Below, piece after piece: positions 35,651 to 45,136 of a stretch of DNA of 64,000 bases (the first letter of the stretch is position 1; every line of letters starts with the position of its first letter). The position numbers and the translations under genes are program-made. The stretch lies in the NCBI GenBank assembly GCA_951812615.1, contig CATOSU010000001.1, positions 1,116,001-1,180,000 of the forward strand, written 5' to 3'. The notes beneath the pieces are model-generated. The model did not search any database, was not told where the DNA came from, and worked only from the letters and a program-made list of their open reading frames with translations. Source of the stretch: an uncultured Paracoccaceae bacterium (lineage in GTDB: Bacteria; Pseudomonadota; Alphaproteobacteria; Rhodobacterales; Rhodobacteraceae).

Positions 35651-35697
35651 TTACGTCAATCTCAAAGTGACGTAGCGTACCTGTTACGTAAACGTCA
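35651..35697. promoter_or_regulatory. candidate MerR operators before the second MerR gene
   Basis: Two ACGT-cored elements lie here: TTACGTCA (35651-35658) facing TGACGTAG (35668-35675), and TTACGTAAACGTCA (35684-35697). The second resembles, from memory, the motif of LiuR-type MerR regulators of acyl-CoA and branched-chain amino acid degradation in other proteobacteria. They are 84-130 bp before the second MerR start. Confidence 0.45.
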
Positions 35698-35780
35698 GGC
35701 AGTTGTTGTAATGGAGGGCGAAGTTTCTCACCTGATGCCCGAAGCGTCCATGAAGCGACAGACACGACGGAGCGAAATTC

Positions 35781-36182
35781 ATGACCAACGACCAGATGAC
35801 CATCCGCGAAATGTGCGATGCGTTCGACGTTACCCCGCGGACCCTGCGGTTCTACGAAGCCAAGGAACTGCTGTTCCCGGTCCGCATCGGACAGAAACGG
35901 CTGTTCACCAAGCGGGACCGCGCGCGGCTGAAACTGATCCTGCGCGGCAAGCGGTTCGGCTTCAGCCTCGAAGAAATCCGGCAGTTGCTGGACCTCTACC
36001 ATGTCGGCGACCAGCAGCACACACAGCTGACCCGCACCTACGAGATTGCCAAGGAACGGCTGGCGGACATGGAAATGCGCCGCGACGAGCTGGACGAAGC
36101 CATTGAAGACCTTCGGGATCAGCTCAAGTGGGGCGAAAGAATGATCGCCTCTCTGCAAAGCGCCCCCAAGGCCGCCGAATAA
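35781..36182 (+). CDS. MerR-family transcriptional regulator (copy 2)
   Basis: The 133-residue protein has the same plan as copy 1: HTH with IREMCDAFDVTPRTLRFYE, wing with RARLKLILRGKRFGFSLEEI, then a coiled coil. The two share long identical runs in the DNA-binding part, including the recognition helix, and diverge in the C-terminal helix. It is 30 bp upstream of an acyl-CoA dehydrogenase gene and is the likely local regulator of fatty acid breakdown. Ligand unknown; acyl-CoA is plausible. Confidence 0.9.
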   Translation: MTNDQMTIREMCDAFDVTPRTLRFYEAKELLFPVRIGQKRLFTKRDRARLKLILRGKRFGFSLEEIRQLLDLYHVGDQQHTQLTRTYEIAKERLADMEMRRDELDEAIEDLRDQLKWGERMIASLQSAPKAAE

Positions 36183-36212
36183 CACCCCCTGCAGAAAGAC
36201 CCGGAGTTTACG

Positions 36213-37991
36213 ATGCCGAGCTATACCGCCCCGACCAAAGACATGCAGTTCCTGCTGCACGACGTGCTAAACGTGACCGGTTCACAAACCCCGGGCTATG
36301 ACGAGCTGGAGGCCGAGTTTACCGGCGCCGTGCTGGAAGAGGCCGGCAAGATCAGTTCCGAAGTGCTGACACCGCTGAACGCGGTGGGCGACAGCGAGGG
36401 CTGCCGGTTCGAAAACGGCGTGGTCTATACGCCGACCGGGTTCAAGGACGCGTTCGAGCAGATGAAGGAAGGCGGCTGGACCGGGCTGGACATGCCGGAG
36501 GAATACGGCGGCCAGAACATGCCTTACGTGCTGGGAACAGCCGTGGGCGAAATGTTCTCGGCCTCGAACCAGGCGTTCACGATGTATCAGGGCCTGACCC
36601 ATGGCGCGGCCTCGGCGATCCTTGCCCATGGCAGCGAGCAGCAGAAGAACACCTATCTGCCCAAAATGGTGGCCTGTGAATGGACCGGCACGATGAACCT
36701 GACCGAGCCGCATTGCGGCACCGATCTGGGCCTGATGCGCACCAAGGCGGAGCCGCAGGATGACGGCAGCTACAAGATCACCGGGCAGAAGATTTTCATC
36801 TCGGCCGGCGAGCACGACATGGCCGACAACATCATCCATCTGGTGCTGGCCAAGATCACGGGCGGGCCGGAAGGCATCAAGGGCGTGTCGCTGTTCATCG
36901 TGCCCAAGTTCCATGTGAATGGAGACGGCTCTCTGGGCGCGCGCAACGGCGTGGCCTGCGGCAAGATCGAAGAAAAGATGGGCATCCACGGCAATTCGAC
37001 CTGCGTGATGAACTATGACGGCGCCACCGGCTATCTGCTGGGCGAAGAGCACAAGGGCATGCGCGCCATGTTCACGATGATGAACGAGGCGCGTCTGGGT
37101 GTTGGCATGCAGGGGCTGGCACAGGCCGAGGTGGCTTATCAGAACGCGCTGGAATACGCCAAGGACCGGCTGCAGGGCCGTGACGTGACCGGCGTGAAAA
37201 ACCCCGATGGCCCGGCCGATCCGCTGATTGTGCACCCGGATATCCGCCGGTCGCTGATGGAGCAGAAGAGCTTTGCCGAGGGTGCGCGGGCGTTCATCCT
37301 GTGGGGCGCGACGCTGATCGATGCGGCGCACCGGGCCGGGGACAAGGATGCCGACGGGCTGGTGTCGCTGGTGACCCCGGTGATCAAGGGCTTTTTGACC
37401 GATATCGGGTACGACATGACCGTGAAGGCGCAGCAGGTCTATGGCGGGCATGGCTATATCGAGGAATGGGGCATGTCCCAGTTCACGCGCGACGCGCGGA
37501 TCGCCATGATCTACGAAGGCGCCAACGGTGTGCAGGCGCTGGATCTGGTGGGCCGCAAGCTGGCGCAGGATGGCGGCAAGCACGTGATGGCATTTTTCGA
37601 GCTGATCAAGTCGTTCATCAAGGAAAACTCCGGCGACGAAGCGATTGACCGCGACTTTATGGAGCCGCTGAAGAACGCGTCCAAGGACCTGCAGGCGGCG
37701 GGCATGTATTTCATGGCAAACGGCATGAAGAACCCGAACAACGCTTTGGCCGGGTCGAACGATTTCATGCATATGTTCGGCCATGTCTGCCTGGGCTATA
37801 TGTGGGCGCGGATCGCGCTGGCGGCAAAGGCGGCGCTGGACGGCGGCGCCTCGGACGTGGCGTTCTACGAGACGAAGCTGGCCACCGGGCGTTACTACAT
37901 GGCGCGGCAGCTGCCGATGACCACGACGCACCTGGCCCGGATCGAAACCGGGGCAGAGCCGGTCATGGCGCTGGACGCTGCGAATTTCTGA
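36213..37991 (+). CDS. acyl-CoA dehydrogenase (long form with C-terminal domain)
   Basis: The 592-residue protein contains the acyl-CoA dehydrogenase middle and C-terminal domains: [45 protein letters not shown] with the catalytic Glu, and an extra C-terminal domain seen in the AcdB/FadE-like 590-600-residue group. It catalyses FAD-dependent alpha,beta-desaturation of acyl-CoA. It follows a MerR regulator gene by 30 bp and leads the beta-oxidation genes. Confidence 0.92.
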   Translation: MPSYTAPTKDMQFLLHDVLNVTGSQTPGYDELEAEFTGAVLEEAGKISSEVLTPLNAVGDSEGCRFENGVVYTPTGFKDAFEQMKEGGWTGLDMPEEYGGQNMPYVLGTAVGEMFSASNQAFTMYQGLTHGAASAILAHGSEQQKNTYLPKMVACEWTGTMNLTEPHCGTDLGLMRTKAEPQDDGSYKITGQKIFISAGEHDMADNIIHLVLAKITGGPEGIKGVSLFIVPKFHVNGDGSLGARNGVACGKIEEKMGIHGNSTCVMNYDGATGYLLGEEHKGMRAMFTMMNEARLGVGMQGLAQAEVAYQNALEYAKDRLQGRDVTGVKNPDGPADPLIVHPDIRRSLMEQKSFAEGARAFILWGATLIDAAHRAGDKDADGLVSLVTPVIKGFLTDIGYDMTVKAQQVYGGHGYIEEWGMSQFTRDARIAMIYEGANGVQALDLVGRKLAQDGGKHVMAFFELIKSFIKENSGDEAIDRDFMEPLKNASKDLQAAGMYFMANGMKNPNNALAGSNDFMHMFGHVCLGYMWARIALAAKAALDGGASDVAFYETKLATGRYYMARQLPMTTTHLARIETGAEPVMALDAANF

Positions 37992-37997
37992 AAAGGG

Positions 37998-38019
37998 GGA
38001 TGGGTGAAATCACCCATCC
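37998..38019. repeat. repeat family B, short copy
   Basis: GGATGGGTGA (37998-38007), a two-base centre AA, then TCACCCATCC (38010-38019). The sequence matches the palindrome at 14069-14096 except for the centre and the lost outer bases on the left. It begins 7 bp after the acyl-CoA dehydrogenase stop. Confidence 0.65.
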
Positions 38020-38033
38020 TACGGGAGGGACAG

Positions 38034-38246
38034 ATGCCGAAACGGTTCCGCTTGACCCGACGCCTGCCGGTGGCAATGACCGAGGACGGCTATCGCCGGC
38101 TGAAGCGGTTTGCCGGCGAGGCCGGGCTGGACGAGGGTGAGGCGCTGTCCTTCCTGTTCGAGAATTTCGACAGTGTGACCGACCATGAAAACCTGACCCA
38201 CCGGCTGCGGCTGTTCAATGCCGAGTTGGAAGACCGAAAGCGCTGA
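38034..38246 (+). CDS. small conserved-looking protein of unknown function
   Basis: An ATG at 38034 with a strong GGGAGGGA site opens a 70-residue basic protein that reads [20 protein letters not shown] at its start, then two predicted helices rich in Arg, Leu and Glu. The ribbon-helix-helix fold of small DNA-binding proteins is possible, but I see no decisive motif. It sits 12 bp before the second acyl-CoA dehydrogenase gene and is probably co-transcribed with it. Confidence 0.6.
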   Translation: MPKRFRLTRRLPVAMTEDGYRRLKRFAGEAGLDEGEALSFLFENFDSVTDHENLTHRLRLFNAELEDRKR

Positions 38247-38257
38247 GGGGGGCCGAA

Positions 38258-39411
38258 ATGACCAGTCCGGAAGCAAACTCTGCCTGGATGACCGACGAGC
38301 ATCATATGCTGTCGGATCTGACGCAGCAGTTCATCACCAACGAATGGGCGCCAAAATTCGAGAAATGGCGCAAGCAGGGTGAGATGGACAAGGAGATCTG
38401 GCAGGAAGCCGGCGCTCTGGGCCTGCTCTGCCCGTCGATCCCGGAGGAATATGGCGGACCGGGCGGTGATTTCGGGCACGAGGCCGTGATCTGCATCGAG
38501 CAGTCGCGCGCCAATCTCGCCAGCTGGGGCTATCCGGTACACGGTCCGATCGTGGCGCATTACATCCTCGCCTATGGCTCGGAAGAGCAGAAACAGCGCT
38601 GGCTGCCGAAGCTGGTGAGCGGTGAGATGGTCGGCGCGATTGCCATGACCGAACCCTCGGGCGGATCGGATGTGCAACGGATCCGGACACGGGCGATCCG
38701 GGACGGCAATGCCTACCGGCTGTCGGGGCAGAAGACCTTCATCACCAATGGCCAGCACGCGGACCTGATCGTGGTCGCGGCAAAGACCGATCCGGGCGAG
38801 GGCGCCAAGGGCGTGTCGCTGGTGGTGGTTGAGACGGATAACGCCGAGGGCTTCAGCCGGGGCCGCAATCTGGAAAAGGTCGGCCTGCACGCGGCGGATA
38901 CGTCCGAGCTGTTTTTCGACAACGTCGAAATCCCGCCGGAAAACATTCTGGGCGGCGAGGAAGGCCGCGGCTTCTACCAGATGATGGAGCAGCTGCCGCA
39001 GGAGCGGCTGACGATTGCCTGCGGGGCACAGGGGGCCATGGAAGGCGCCGTTGAACGCACCATCGCTATTGCAAGGAACGCGAAGCCTTTGGCGGGCCGC
39101 TGACCCAGTTTCAGAACACCCGGTTCAAGCTGGTGGAATGCCTGACCAACACGAGAGTGGCGCGCGCCTTTCTCGATGAGTGCATCGCCGAGCAAATGCG
39201 CGGCGTCCTGACCGTCGAGAAGGCGGCGATGGCTAAATTCTGGTCGACCGACATGCAGGGCAAGGTGCTGGATGAATGCGTGCAACTGCACGGCGGCTAT
39301 GGCTTCATGCAGGAATATGCCGTTGCCGAGATGTGGGCGGATGCGCGGGTTCAGCGGATCTATGGCGGCACCAACGAGATCATGAAGGAGCTGATTTCAC
39401 GGTCGCTGTAA
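38258..39411 (+). pseudogene. acyl-CoA dehydrogenase broken by a one-base loss
   Basis: Frame one (38258-39066) gives a normal N-terminal and middle domain: [37 protein letters not shown]. After ERTIA the frame fails and ends at 39103. The expected continuation ([20 protein letters not shown]) is intact in another frame from 39067 to 39411, with the FAD/tail motifs LHGGYGFMQEY and RIYGGTNEIMKEL. One base is missing at 39066/39067, consistent with CC read as C. If real, the enzyme loses its last third and is dead; if a base-calling error, it is a normal 385-residue dehydrogenase. Confidence 0.88.
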
Positions 39412-39457
39412 CCCGGCGGCCGGCCGCGAAAGAGGCGCGGCAGGATGCCTCCGGCGG

Positions 39458-39574
39458 GAGTATTTGTACAAAGATGAAACTGCGCCCACGCCATTCGGCA
39501 GCAGCTCTTGCAGACAGGACTGCTTCATCTTTGTTCAAATACTCCACGGGGGTGTGGGGGTGTGAAACCCCCAC
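39458..39574. repeat. repeat family A, full copy with compensated hairpin
   Basis: The left arm at 39458-39479 (starts GAGTATTTG) and right arm at 39523-39544 (ends AAATACTC) are inverted copies around a 43-base loop. The GC hairpin follows: GTGGGGGT (39554-39561), loop GTGAA, ACCCCCAC (39567-39574). Relative to the copy at 6083-6103, both stem ends have changed together, keeping pairing. Confidence 0.75.
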
Positions 39575-39615
39575 GTGCAACATTTTGGCAAACGATCCGG
39601 GAGGGACCTGAGACC

Positions 39616-40251
39616 ATGACCATTCAACTGCATTGCTTCGGTGAAAGTGGAAATTCCTACAAGGCGGCGCTGGCCCTGGAGCTGAGCGGGCTCGACTGGG
39701 AGCCGGTGTTTGTCGACTTTTTCGGCGGGGCCGCGCGGACGCCCGAGTACCGCGAAAACGTCAATGCGATGGGCGAGGCGCCGGTGTTGGTGGACGGGGA
39801 TGTGCGGCTGTCGCAATCCGGTGTCATTCAGCAATACATCACCGACAAAACCGGCAAGTTCGGCGGCACGCCGGAGGAGCGCTACGAAGTTCTGCGCTGG
39901 GTGCTGTGGGACAATCACAAGCTTTCGAGCCAGGCCGGGATGACCCGGTTCCTGATGAATTTCCTGCCGGAAGCGCATCGCAGTGCGGATGTGATTGCGT
40001 TTGCGCAGGGCCGTCTGAAGGCGGCGTTTCAGGTTCTGGATGCGCATCTGGCCGGGCGCGACTGGATCGTGGGTGACGCGATCACCAATGCCGATCTCAG
40101 CTGCTGCGGATATCTTTATTACCCCGAGCCGTTCGGGTTCGACCGGGCCGAGTGGCCCAATATCGACGCCTGGCTGACACGGCTCAGTGAAACGCCGGGG
40201 TGGAAAGCCCCCTATGATTTGATGCCCGGTTCGCCCGCGGACCGCGCCTGA
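39616..40251 (+). CDS. glutathione S-transferase family protein
   Basis: The ATG at 39616 gives 211 residues with a thioredoxin-like N-terminal half (ESGNSYKAALALELSGLDWE, then NAMGEAPVLVDGDVRLSQS) and a helical C-terminal half with GRDWIVGDAITNADLS. It lies in the beta-oxidation cluster 11 bp before the thiolase gene, suggesting a role with acyl electrophiles, though none is proven. A longer upstream frame runs through a repeat and is not coding. Confidence 0.87.
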   Translation: MTIQLHCFGESGNSYKAALALELSGLDWEPVFVDFFGGAARTPEYRENVNAMGEAPVLVDGDVRLSQSGVIQQYITDKTGKFGGTPEERYEVLRWVLWDNHKLSSQAGMTRFLMNFLPEAHRSADVIAFAQGRLKAAFQVLDAHLAGRDWIVGDAITNADLSCCGYLYYPEPFGFDRAEWPNIDAWLTRLSETPGWKAPYDLMPGSPADRA

Positions 40252-40262
40252 AGGAGAGAACG

Positions 40263-41474
40263 ATGACCGAAGCCTATATTTATGACGCCCTGCGCACGCC
40301 GCGTGGCAAGGGCCGCAAGGACGGCAGCCTGCATGAAGTGACCTCGCTGCGGCTGAGTGCGCTGACGCTGAACGCGATCAAGGAGCGTAACAATCTCGAT
40401 GGCCATGCCGTTGAGGACGTGATCTGGGGCAATGTCACGCAGGTGATGGAACAGGGTGGCTGCCTGGCGCGGTCGGCGGTGCTGGCCTCGGATCTGGACG
40501 AGTCCATTCCCGGGCTGGCGATCAACCGCTTCTGCGCGTCCGGCATGGAGGCGGTGAACCTCGCCGCGAACCAGGTGCGTGGCGGCGCGGGCGAGGCTTA
40601 CATCGCCGGCGGTGTCGAGATGATGGGGCGCGTGGCCATGGGTTCGGACGGGGCGGCGATTGCCGTGGACCCGTCGGTTGCGATGGAACAGTATTTTGTC
40701 CCGCAGGGGATTTCGGCAGATATCATCGCGACCAAATACGGGTTTTCCCGCGACGATGCCGACAGTCTGGCGGTCGAATCCCAGCGCCGGGCCAAGGCCG
40801 CGTGGGATGACAACCGGTTCGCGAAATCGGTGATCGACGTGAAGGACCAGAACGGGCTGACCATTCTGGACCGGGATGAATACATGCGACCCAGCACCGA
40901 CATGCAGAGCCTCGGCGCGCTGAACCCGTCCTTCCAGATGATGGGCGAACAGATGCCGGGCTTCGACAAGGTGGCGTTGCTGAAATACCCGGAGCTGGAG
41001 AAGGTCGAGCACATCCACCATGCGGGCAATTCCTCGGGTATCGTTGACGGGTCGGCCGCCGTGCTGATCGGCAACAAGGAGTTTGGCGAGAAATGGGGTC
41101 TGAAGCCGCGGGCACGGATCCGGGCGACGGCCAAGATCGGCACCGATCCGACGATCATGCTGACCGGCCCGGTGCCGGTGACCGAGAAGATCCTGAAGGA
41201 CAACGGCATGGAGATCGGCGACATTGACCTCTTTGAGGTCAACGAAGCTTTTGCCTCAGTCGTGCTGCGGTTCATGCAGGCCTTCGACGTGGACAGCGGC
41301 AGGGTCAACGTTAACGGCGGTTCGATCGCGATGGGGCACCCGCTGGGCGCGACCGGTGCGATGATCATCGGCACGCTGCTGGACGAGCTGGAACGGTCCG
41401 ACAAGGAAACCGGGCTGGCGACGCTGTGCATTGCCTCGGGCATGGGCGCGGCGACGATCATCGAGCGGGTCTGA
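40263..41474 (+). CDS. fadA: acetyl-CoA acyltransferase (thiolase)
   Basis: The 403-residue thiolase starts at an ATG with an AAGGAG site. The nucleophile Cys lies in NRFCASGMEAVN, and the C-terminal active-site motifs are NVNGGSIAMGHPLGATG and LCIASGMGAA, the last with the second Cys. It cleaves 3-ketoacyl-CoA to acetyl-CoA and a shortened acyl-CoA. It overlaps the cupin gene start by one base and works with FadB, encoded next but one. Confidence 0.92.
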   Translation: MTEAYIYDALRTPRGKGRKDGSLHEVTSLRLSALTLNAIKERNNLDGHAVEDVIWGNVTQVMEQGGCLARSAVLASDLDESIPGLAINRFCASGMEAVNLAANQVRGGAGEAYIAGGVEMMGRVAMGSDGAAIAVDPSVAMEQYFVPQGISADIIATKYGFSRDDADSLAVESQRRAKAAWDDNRFAKSVIDVKDQNGLTILDRDEYMRPSTDMQSLGALNPSFQMMGEQMPGFDKVALLKYPELEKVEHIHHAGNSSGIVDGSAAVLIGNKEFGEKWGLKPRARIRATAKIGTDPTIMLTGPVPVTEKILKDNGMEIGDIDLFEVNEAFASVVLRFMQAFDVDSGRVNVNGGSIAMGHPLGATGAMIIGTLLDELERSDKETGLATLCIASGMGAATIIERV

Positions 41475-41962
41475 TGCCGAAGCTGGATCTTTCAACGCTG
41501 GAGCGGCGCACCGGGTCAATCTATCCGGGCAGGCTGAATGCCCTGATGGATGGCCGGTCGTCGCTGCGGCTGGGCGATGCGGGCGGGCTCACGCAGTTCG
41601 GTGTGAACCTTGTGTTCATCGAACCGGGCGGCGCGTCTTCGCTGCGCCATTACCATATGAAGCAGGACGAGTTCGCCATGGTGACCGAAGGCGAGCTGGT
41701 GCTGGTTGAGGATGATGGCGAAACGGTGATGCGGCCGGGCGATTGCGCGGCCTGGCCCGCGGGGGCGCAGAACGGGCATTGCCTGATCAACCGGACCGAC
41801 ACGCGGGCGGCCTTTCTTGTGGTGGGCACGCGGACCCCGACCGAGACCGCCTATTACAGCGATATGGACATGATGGTGAAGACGGATGGCGACGGTGCGG
41901 TCTTCACGAAAAAGGATGGCAGCCCGATGACGGCTGACCAGATCGGAGACGAAAATGACTGA
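41474..41962 (+). CDS. cupin-domain protein
   Basis: The ATG at 41474 overlaps the thiolase TGA (TGATG) and gives 162 residues. Cupin motif 1 reads LRHYHMKQDEFAMVTEGELVL with metal ligands His, His, Glu; motif 2 reads RPGDCAAWPAG, then GHCLINR with the last His. A single-domain metal cupin, function unknown. Its position between fadA and fadB, overlapping both, suggests a tied role, perhaps in acyl or sugar-acid handling. Confidence 0.88.
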   Translation: MPKLDLSTLERRTGSIYPGRLNALMDGRSSLRLGDAGGLTQFGVNLVFIEPGGASSLRHYHMKQDEFAMVTEGELVLVEDDGETVMRPGDCAAWPAGAQNGHCLINRTDTRAAFLVVGTRTPTETAYYSDMDMMVKTDGDGAVFTKKDGSPMTADQIGDEND

Positions 41963-44156
41963 CTTTACAATGGTTAAGGGTGATGACGGCGTTGCCGTGA
42001 TCACCTGGGACGTGGCTGACAAGTCGATGAACGTGATGCGGCTGGACGCGCTGCAGGAGCTGAATGCCTGCGTCGACGACGCGCTGGCGGACGAGGCGGT
42101 CAAGGGCATCGTCATCACCTCGGGTAAGCCCGACAGCTTTGCCGGCGGCATGGATCTGACGGTTCTGGCCAGCATGCGCGACAGCGCAGGCGACAACCCG
42201 GCGCAGGGGCTGTTCGACGGCATCATGCAGATGCACGGGCTGCTGCGGAAGATCGAGCTGGCCGGGATGGATTTCAAGAAGAAGAAGGGCGGCAAGCCGG
42301 TTGCCGCGGCCCTGCCCGGCACGGCGGCCGGTATCGGGCTGGAACTGCCGCTGGCGACGCACCGGATCTTTGTCGCCGACAACAAGAAGGCCCGGATCGG
42401 CCTGCCCGAGATTATGGTGGGTCTGTTCCCCGGCGCGGGCGGCACGACCCGGCTGGCCAAGAAGCTGGGCGCGGTTGCGGCGGCGCCGCTGTTGCTGGAA
42501 GGCAAGATGCTGGACCCGGCCAAGGCCAAGTGTGCTGGCATCATCGACGAGGTTGTCGCCGATCCGCTGGCCGCGGCGAAGGAATGGGTGCTGAACGCGA
42601 CCGATGCGGACCTGGTCAAGCCGTGGGATGCCAAGGGGTACAAGATGCCCGGCGGCGCGCCTTATCACCCGGCCGGGTTCATGAACTTCGTCGGCGCCAG
42701 CGCCATGATTAACGGGCGCACCAAGGGAGCCTTTCCGGCGCCCAAGGCGTTGCTGAGCGCGGTGTATGAAGGGGCGCTGGTCGATTTCGACACCGCGCTT
42801 CGGATCGAGGCACGCTGGTTCACCAACCTGCTGATGAACCCGTCCTCGGCGGCGATGATGCGGTCGCTGTTCGTGAACAAGGAAGCGTTGGAAAAAGGCG
42901 CGGTGCGTCCCGAAGGGGTGGCCGATCAACGGGTGCGCAAGGTAGGCGTTCTGGGGGCCGGCATGATGGGTGCAGGCATTTCTCTGGTCAGTGCGCAGGC
43001 CGGGATCGAAGTGGTGCTGATCGACCGCGATCAGGAGAGCGCGGACCGTGGCAAGGCCTATACCGAGGCCTATCTGGACAAGGGCATCAAGCGCGGCAAG
43101 GCAACGCCGGAAAAGAAAGAGGCGATGCTGGGCTTGATCACGGCGACGCCGGATCTGCAGCACCTGAAGGGGTGTGATCTGATCATCGAAGCGGTGTTCG
43201 AGGATCCGGCCGTCAAGGCGGAGATGACCAAGAAGGTCGAGGCGATCATCGGCGAGGACTGCATTTTTGCCTCCAACACCTCGACCCTGCCGATCACCGG
43301 TCTGGCCAAGGCCAGCGTGCGGCCCGAGCAGTTCATCGGCATTCACTTCTTCTCGCCGGTGGAACGCATGCTGCTTGTGGAGATCATCAAGGGCAAGGAA
43401 ACCGGCGACCGGGCCGTGGCCAAGGCGCTGGATTATGTGCGCCAGATCCGCAAGACGCCGATCGTGGTCAACGACGCGCGGTTCTTCTATGCCAACCGCT
43501 GTATCATTCCCTATGGCAACGAGGCCACGCGGATGATCACCGAGGGCGTCGCGCCGTGGATGATCGACCATGCCGCCGAGCAGCTGGGTTTCCCGGTGGG
43601 TCCGGTGCAGCTGGGCGATGAGACCTCGATCGATCTGGCCGTGAAGATCATGAAGGCGACCAAGGCGGCGATGGGTAATGAATATCCCGCGTCCGAAGCC
43701 GACGATCTGATCGTGTGGATGGAAGATCAGGGCCGGTTGGGCCGCAAGTCCAAGGCCGGTTATTTCAACTATGACGAAAAGGGCAAGCGCGCCGGGTACT
43801 GGAAGGGCATCCAGGACAAGTACCCGCTGGCCGAAGACCAGCCGGACCTGCACGAGGTTCAGGAACGGCTGATGTTCGCGCAGGTGCTGGAAGCGGTGCG
43901 GGCGCTGGAAGAAGGCGTGCTGGAAGACATCCGCGAAGGCGATGTCGGCGCGGTGCTGGGCTGGGGTTTCGCGCCGTGGACCGGCGGGCCGTTTGCATGG
44001 CTCGACATCATCGGCGCGGAATATGCCGCGGAACGCTGTGACGCGCTGACCGAGAAATTCGGCGCGCGCTTTGCCTGCCCGCCGCTGCTGCGCGAGATGG
44101 CCGACAAGGGCCAGAGCTTTTACGGACGGTTCGGCGCTCAGGCTGCCGCAGCCTGA
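41955..44156 (+). CDS. fadB: bifunctional enoyl-CoA hydratase / 3-hydroxyacyl-CoA dehydrogenase
   Basis: The 733-residue protein has an N-terminal enoyl-CoA hydratase domain (GGMDLTVLASM, then KPVAAALPGTAAGIGLELPL and IGLPEIMVGLFPGAGG). A dehydrogenase domain begins near 325 with the NAD motif GVLGAGMMGAGI and the catalytic His in GIHFFSPVE. It catalyses the two middle steps of beta-oxidation. The gene overlaps the cupin gene by 8 nt. Domain order and length fit the FadJ/FadB group. Confidence 0.93.
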   Translation: MTDFTMVKGDDGVAVITWDVADKSMNVMRLDALQELNACVDDALADEAVKGIVITSGKPDSFAGGMDLTVLASMRDSAGDNPAQGLFDGIMQMHGLLRKIELAGMDFKKKKGGKPVAAALPGTAAGIGLELPLATHRIFVADNKKARIGLPEIMVGLFPGAGGTTRLAKKLGAVAAAPLLLEGKMLDPAKAKCAGIIDEVVADPLAAAKEWVLNATDADLVKPWDAKGYKMPGGAPYHPAGFMNFVGASAMINGRTKGAFPAPKALLSAVYEGALVDFDTALRIEARWFTNLLMNPSSAAMMRSLFVNKEALEKGAVRPEGVADQRVRKVGVLGAGMMGAGISLVSAQAGIEVVLIDRDQESADRGKAYTEAYLDKGIKRGKATPEKKEAMLGLITATPDLQHLKGCDLIIEAVFEDPAVKAEMTKKVEAIIGEDCIFASNTSTLPITGLAKASVRPEQFIGIHFFSPVERMLLVEIIKGKETGDRAVAKALDYVRQIRKTPIVVNDARFFYANRCIIPYGNEATRMITEGVAPWMIDHAAEQLGFPVGPVQLGDETSIDLAVKIMKATKAAMGNEYPASEADDLIVWMEDQGRLGRKSKAGYFNYDEKGKRAGYWKGIQDKYPLAEDQPDLHEVQERLMFAQVLEAVRALEEGVLEDIREGDVGAVLGWGFAPWTGGPFAWLDIIGAEYAAERCDALTEKFGARFACPPLLREMADKGQSFYGRFGAQAAAA

Positions 44157-44165
44157 GCCGGGGCG

Positions 44166-45136
44166 GTGACAAACCGCCCGGACACGACAACCGGCCGGCC
44201 CGGGTTGCTGCCCTGGCCGGCCATTGCATTGCTGATCGGGATCGCTGCGGCGGTCCTGATCCCTTCCTTCCTGATTTTCGAAGGCGCCGCTCCGGCGGCC
44301 ATTCCCGGCCTTATCGCCGGCGTGTTCGGCGCAATCCTCAGCCCGCGCCGCAGCCTGCCATGGCCGCTGATCGTCGGGGCGGTCTGCGTCGGGCTGATGG
44401 TGCTGTTCCCGTCAAAACCTGCCTTGTGGGGGATCGCGGCAATCCTGAGCCTTTCGGCGGGTGTCGAGGCGTCGGCGACCGGTGGCAGGTCCGGTATCAT
44501 GGCGTTGTTTCTGGCAACCGCGCTGGCCCTGATCCCGGCGATGCCCGGCACCGGCGTCGCGGTTTTCCCGCGATTGTCGCCATGGCGGCGGGCTGGGCGA
44601 TAGTGCAACTGACACCGCTGGCCGGCGCGGTCGTGCAGGACCCTGCCCCGGTTCGGTTCGGCGTCGGGCTTGCTGGGTTTTTGATGGCGGGGTTGGCGAT
44701 TGCGGTTTTTGCCATGCACCTGATCGACGAACGCTTTGCCCACTGGCTGGCGCTGCTGTTCGTGATGCGCGGGCTGGCCGCCCCCGGTCAGGTGGTTTCC
44801 GACGCGGTGCGCGGCGGGCTGGGCGCGGCGGGTGGCAGCGTGCTGGCGATGCTGTTTCTTATGCTGAATGCGCCGGTTTCACAGCTGTTGGCCATCGCCG
44901 GCGTGATGTTCCTGATCGGATTGCGAATGCTCCCGCATCCCGGGCCGTATTCGGCGGCCGCCTTTTCCGTGAGCATCCTGCTGGCCACTGCCCCGTCCCA
45001 GCACGCAGCGCTGGTTCGGATTGAAGCGGCAATCCTCGCGGTGCTGCTGAGCACGGTCGTGGCAACGGTGTTGTCCGCGATCTGGTCTGCGATCGAGCGT
45101 GTTCAGGCGAGCAGGAGCACGTCTTCGGGATCGTAG
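44166..45136 (+). pseudogene. multi-spanning membrane protein broken by a one-base loss
   Basis: From a GTG at 44166 the frame encodes about four membrane segments and then fails after FPRLSPW, stopping at 44603. From 44570 a second frame carries on with several more membrane segments (GWAIVQLTPLAG, FAMHLIDERFAHWLALLF, SVLAMLFLMLNAP) to 45136. Joining them needs one extra C or G at 44568-44570, again a homopolymer (CCC or GG). The joined protein is about 324 residues and resembles FUSC/fusaric-acid-resistance-like proteins weakly. The 3' end overlaps the convergent Hint gene by 34 nt. Confidence 0.7.

Noticed and set aside
41904-43853. 649-codon reverse open frame opposite fadB
   Set aside because: FadB on the forward strand has all catalytic motifs; the reverse frame has none.
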